Assembly (NCBI GenBank): GCA_900548195.1
Contig: URJQ01000059.1
Coordinates: 1 to 17,894 of the forward strand
Reading direction: 5' to 3'
Length of the DNA stretch: 17,894 nucleotides
Source of the DNA: an uncultured Prevotella sp.
GTDB lineage: Bacteria; Bacteroidota; Bacteroidia; Bacteroidales; Bacteroidaceae
Positions 14,964 through 17,894 of the stretch are shown here, piece after piece (positions within the stretch are counted from its first letter, which is position 1; each line of letters opens with the position of its first letter). The notes under the pieces were generated by a model. The model ran no database searches. It worked only from the letters and a program-made list of their open reading frames with translations, and was not told the origin of the DNA. Made by a program: the position numbers and the translations under genes.

Positions 14964-15032
14964 GTCGGCAGAAGGCAGTACCATAACAACCCTGCCTCCT
15001 GCTGACAGGTGGGCAAGAAAACCGCTTCCCAC
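14964..15032 (+). repeat. Two stem-loops between hutU and hutH
   Basis: First stem: GTCGGCAG (14964-14971) with CTGCTGAC (14999-15006), one G-U pair, plus an inner GGCAG/CTGCC stem (14974-14978, 14992-14996). Second stem: GTGGG (15009-15013) with CCCAC (15028-15032), followed by TTTCTTG. Both lie in the 101-nt hutU-hutH gap. The second resembles a weak terminator. Together they could grade expression or stabilise processed ends. Confidence 0.5.
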
Positions 15033-15056
15033 TTTCTTGATAATTAAATACACACC

Positions 15057-16532
15057 ATGATACATAAAATTTCAGCAGAACATCTCACCATCGAGCGTAT
15101 CGGTGAGGTAGTATATAACGGTTACAAACTTGAGCTCAGCGACGATGCACGCAATCGCATCATCCGCTGCCGTGAATACCTTGACGAGAAGATTGCCAAG
15201 ACCACTCGTCCTGTCTATGGCGTTACCACTGGTTTCGGTTCGCTTTGCGACGTTTCCGTAAATCCTGACCAGCTCGCCCAGCTCCAGATAAACCTGATGA
15301 TGTCTCACGCTTGTGGCGTAGGCGACCGTGTGCCTAACGACATCGTAAAGATGATGATGTTGCTCAAGGTGCAGTCATTGAGCTACGGTTACTCTGGCTG
15401 TAAACTCGACACTGTGCAGCGTCTGGTGGATTTCTTCAATAATGACATCTATCCTGTAGTCTATATGCAGGGTTCTCTCGGTGCTTCAGGCGACCTCGTT
15501 CCGCTTGCCCACATGAGCCTGCCGCTCGTAGGTCTGGGTGAAGTGGAATACCAGGGCGAAGTGATAAGCGGCGCTGAGATGCTGGAGAAATTCGGCTGGG
15601 AGCCTATCCAGCTCGTCTCAAAGGAAGGTCTTGCACTGCTCAACGGCACGCAGAACATGAGTGCTTTTGCCGTATGGTCACTGCTCAAGGCGCAGAAGCT
15701 CAGCGACTGGTCTGACAGAATTGCAGCCATGTCTCTCGACGCATACCACGGATTGCTCTCTCCTTTCACCAAGGCTGTCCACGTAGTACGTCCTCATAAG
15801 GGTCAGCTCGACACTGCCGCACGCATGATGGAACTGCTGGAAGGCAGTGAAATAGCAGCTACTCCTAAGGATTACGTGCAGGATCCTTATTCATTCCGCT
15901 GCATCCCGCAGGTGCATGGAGCCGCCAAGGACACCATAGCCTATGTAAAGTCAGTCATTGACACCGAGATAAATTCCGCCACTGACAATCCTACTGTCTG
16001 CCCGGACGAAGACCTTATCATCTCTGCAGGCAACTTCCACGGCGAGCCTATAGCATTGCCGATGGACTTCCTCTCTATCGGACTGAGCGAACTTGCCAAC
16101 ATTTCCGAGCGACGTATCTACAAGCTCGTCTCTGGCACTCGCGGATTGCCAAGCTTCCTTGTTGCAAAACCGGGTCTGAACAGCGGTTTCATGATTGCTC
16201 AATACACCGCTGCGTCTGTAGTAAGCCTCAACAAGAGCCTTGCCACACCGTCTTCTATCGACAGCATTCCGTCTTCTCAGGGACAGGAAGACCACGTCAG
16301 CATGGGTGCTAATGCAGCAATAAAGCTCTATAAGATAGTGCTCAATGTGGAGCGTGTTCTTGCCATAGAGCTCTTCAATGCCGCACAGGCTCTGGAATTC
16401 CGTCGCCCTCAGAAGTCTTCTCCTGTCATCGAGAAACTGTTTGATGAATATCGTAAGGTAGTGCCATTCATCGTCAATGACGAGGTGATGTACCCACACA
16501 TCCAGCACTCTATCGAATTCCTGAGAAAATAA
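15057..16532 (+). CDS. hutH: Histidine ammonia-lyase (histidase)
   Basis: 491 residues, within the normal 500-510 range. It removes ammonia from L-histidine to give trans-urocanate, the first committed step. The Ala143-Ser144-Gly145 triad within GSLGASGDLVPLAH cyclises to the MIO electrophile. Tyr54 in YGVTTGFGSL matches the catalytic tyrosine, and further family motifs are NGTQ (196-199), QDPYSFRCIPQVHG (275-288), NSATDNP (306-312), GNFHGEP and QGQEDHVSMGANAA. The motif set fits histidase as opposed to tyrosine or phenylalanine ammonia-lyase, and the neighbours agree. The enzyme is cytoplasmic and acts as a tetramer in the family. The gene follows hutU by 101 nt and precedes hutI by 18 nt. 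Confidence 0.98.
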   Translation: MIHKISAEHLTIERIGEVVYNGYKLELSDDARNRIIRCREYLDEKIAKTTRPVYGVTTGFGSLCDVSVNPDQLAQLQINLMMSHACGVGDRVPNDIVKMMMLLKVQSLSYGYSGCKLDTVQRLVDFFNNDIYPVVYMQGSLGASGDLVPLAHMSLPLVGLGEVEYQGEVISGAEMLEKFGWEPIQLVSKEGLALLNGTQNMSAFAVWSLLKAQKLSDWSDRIAAMSLDAYHGLLSPFTKAVHVVRPHKGQLDTAARMMELLEGSEIAATPKDYVQDPYSFRCIPQVHGAAKDTIAYVKSVIDTEINSATDNPTVCPDEDLIISAGNFHGEPIALPMDFLSIGLSELANISERRIYKLVSGTRGLPSFLVAKPGLNSGFMIAQYTAASVVSLNKSLATPSSIDSIPSSQGQEDHVSMGANAAIKLYKIVLNVERVLAIELFNAAQALEFRRPQKSSPVIEKLFDEYRKVVPFIVNDEVMYPHIQHSIEFLRK

Positions 16533-16550
16533 TTTTGATCTCTTAAGTAA

Positions 16551-17795
16551 ATGAGAAAACTCATAACAAATATCGCTATCCTTGCCGGACTCGATACGGA
16601 GCATAAACTTCGTCTCGCCGGCAAGGATATGTCGCATTTCGACACCCTGGACAATGCCTGGCTTCTGATGGAAGACGGCATGTTTAAAGCATGGGGAAAG
16701 ATGAGCGAAATGCCTGCAGATGGCATTACTGCCGAAGAAAGGATTGACGCTAAAGGTGGATGCGTGATGCCTTCATGGTGCGACCCGCATACTCATATCG
16801 TCTTTGCCGGAAGCAGAGAAGCGGAGTTTGTCGATAAGATCTGCGGACTCAGCTATGCCGAAATAGCCAAGCGCGGAGGCGGAATACTCAATTCCGCTGA
16901 CCTGCTGCACACCCTTTCGGAGGATGAACTCTATCATGCCGCAAAGCATCGTGCCGAGGAAATAATGCTGAAGGGAACGGGATGCGTAGAGATAAAGAGC
17001 GGCTACGGACTCACCACCGGGGACGAACTGAAGATGCTTCGGGTAATCCGTCGTCTGAAGGAAAGCACGCCTCTGCGCATCAAGTCAACCTTCCTCGGAG
17101 CACATGCCGTGGGAAGAGGCTTCACGCAGGCTGACTATGTTGACCTCGTGGTCAATGAAATGATTCCAGAAGTGGGAAGAGAGAAGCTCGCTGACTTCGT
17201 TGACGTGTTCTGCGACGAGGGATTCTTCACCCCTTCCGAGACCGCACGAATCCTCGAAGCCGCTGACAAATGGGGCATGAAACCAAAGATTCATGCTGAC
17301 GAACTGGCTTCTTCTGGTGGCGTGGAAATAGGCGTAAGGTATGGTGCGCTGTCGGTTGACCACCTTGAGAGCATGACAGTGGAAGAGATAGAGATTCTTC
17401 GTGGCACCGACACGATGCCTACTGTCCTGCCTGGCACATCATTCTTCCTCAACCTTCCTTACGGCAAGGCGAGACAGATGGTGGACAGCGGACTCGCTGT
17501 GGCTGTGGCAAGTGACTACAATCCTGGCTCTACCCCTTCCGGAGACATGAAATTCATCGTCTCACTTGCTTGCATCAAGCTACGTCTTCTCCCGTCTGAA
17601 GCCCTCAATGCGGCTACGATAAACTCTGCTTATGCCATGGGTGAAAGCGAGAATTACGGAAGCATTGCAGTGGGAAAGGTGGCTAATTTCTATATCACCG
17701 AACCGATTCCGTCGCTGGAATACATCCCTTACGCTTATACTTCCCCGATTATCAGGAGAGTGTTCCTTGGTGGAGACGAATGCGGATCACTGTAA
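16551..17795 (+). CDS. hutI: Imidazolonepropionase
   Basis: 414 residues, as usual for the amidohydrolase HutI. It hydrolyses 4-imidazolone-5-propionate to N-formimino-L-glutamate, the FtcD substrate. Metal and substrate residues are visible: His80 and His82 in DPHTHIVFAGSRE, His185 in LGAHAVGRG, His248 in KIHADEL, His271 in SVDHLE and Asp322 in ASDYNPGSTP. It follows hutH by only 18 nt and so is almost surely co-transcribed. It is the last complete gene of the cluster; after the stop comes about 50 nt without an obvious terminator, then a copy of the dispersed repeat. Because FtcD handles the product, the lack of hutF and hutG is expected. Confidence 0.98.
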   Translation: MRKLITNIAILAGLDTEHKLRLAGKDMSHFDTLDNAWLLMEDGMFKAWGKMSEMPADGITAEERIDAKGGCVMPSWCDPHTHIVFAGSREAEFVDKICGLSYAEIAKRGGGILNSADLLHTLSEDELYHAAKHRAEEIMLKGTGCVEIKSGYGLTTGDELKMLRVIRRLKESTPLRIKSTFLGAHAVGRGFTQADYVDLVVNEMIPEVGREKLADFVDVFCDEGFFTPSETARILEAADKWGMKPKIHADELASSGGVEIGVRYGALSVDHLESMTVEEIEILRGTDTMPTVLPGTSFFLNLPYGKARQMVDSGLAVAVASDYNPGSTPSGDMKFIVSLACIKLRLLPSEALNAATINSAYAMGESENYGSIAVGKVANFYITEPIPSLEYIPYAYTSPIIRRVFLGGDECGSL

Positions 17796-17843
17796 AGCAG
17801 GTGGTCGAAATTACCCAATACGCCCTTTACCTTTCCCTTCGGT

Positions 17844-17894
17844 CGGTGACCGTTGGTACAGGGCGCAGGGTGCATATAGAGGAAAATCCGTAAA
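17844..17894. repeat. Partial dispersed-repeat copy at the window end
   Basis: Positions 17862-17894 are an exact 33-bp reverse complement of 8020-8052, running off the edge, so the true match may be longer. The adjoining 18 bases (17844-17861, CGGTGACCGTTGGTACAG) match 8052-8069 in the same orientation (16/18). One module is therefore flipped relative to its neighbour. This places the element directly after hutI, another 3' gene flank. Confidence 0.8.

Noticed and set aside
16530..16537. Internal promoter for hutI (TAATTTTG, exact TAnnTTTG)
   Set aside because: It overlaps the hutH stop codon, no -33 TTG lies 19-21 nt upstream, and such boxes are frequent in AT-rich DNA.

Overview
The window looks like a chromosomal segment from a Bacteroidales bacterium, most likely Prevotella or a close relative. 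Four things point there: a very large secreted protein ending in a Prevotella-style Gly/Val-rich C-terminal tail, candidate -7 boxes of the Bacteroidetes form TAnnTTTG, AT-rich spacers full of dispersed palindromic repeats, and a hut cluster with a fused FtcD and a long, vertebrate-sized urocanate hydratase. The species is inferred, not proven.

Layout. Positions 1-349 are non-coding leader with two candidate -7 boxes. 350-6328 encodes a 1992-residue secreted multidomain esterase (InlB-type repeats, a CE1/PHB-depolymerase-like serine esterase with a visible triad, a LamG domain, a Big2-like domain, and a C-terminal tail). It overlaps by ATGA with a short 84-residue protein of the Bacteroidales 'MK(K/R)KYxxP' type, and a large terminator-like hairpin follows. 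7013-7453 encodes an Hsp20 small heat-shock protein. Its upstream region holds a textbook sigma-54 promoter (TGGCAC-N5-TTGCA), dyads that could bind an enhancer-binding protein, and a strong Shine-Dalgarno that a leader segment could mask. 7585-8092 is a roughly 510-bp nested inverted repeat made from modules that recur elsewhere in the window. The minus strand then carries a MmcQ/YjbR-family gene and an iron-type alcohol dehydrogenase, separated by two opposed 8-bp tandem arrays and small palindromes.

From 10242 to 17795, all on the plus strand, lies the histidine-utilisation block: a SAM methyltransferase, ftcD (formimidoyltransferase fused to cyclodeaminase), hutU, hutH and hutI. HutH deaminates histidine to urocanate, HutU hydrates it to imidazolonepropionate, HutI opens the ring to N-formimino-glutamate, and FtcD passes the formimino group to tetrahydrofolate, releasing glutamate, ammonia and 5,10-methenyl-THF. 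No hut transporter, HutC-type repressor, hutG or hutF is present. Hairpins lie between ftcD and hutU and between hutU and hutH, so expression within the cluster may be graded.

The main unusual signals are the sigma-54 control region of hsp20 and the family of modular repeats, which abut gene ends and place an exact 33-bp inverted pair on either side of the ~9.8-kb adh-hut block. I found no CRISPR array, tRNA, rRNA, transposase or recognisable defence system.
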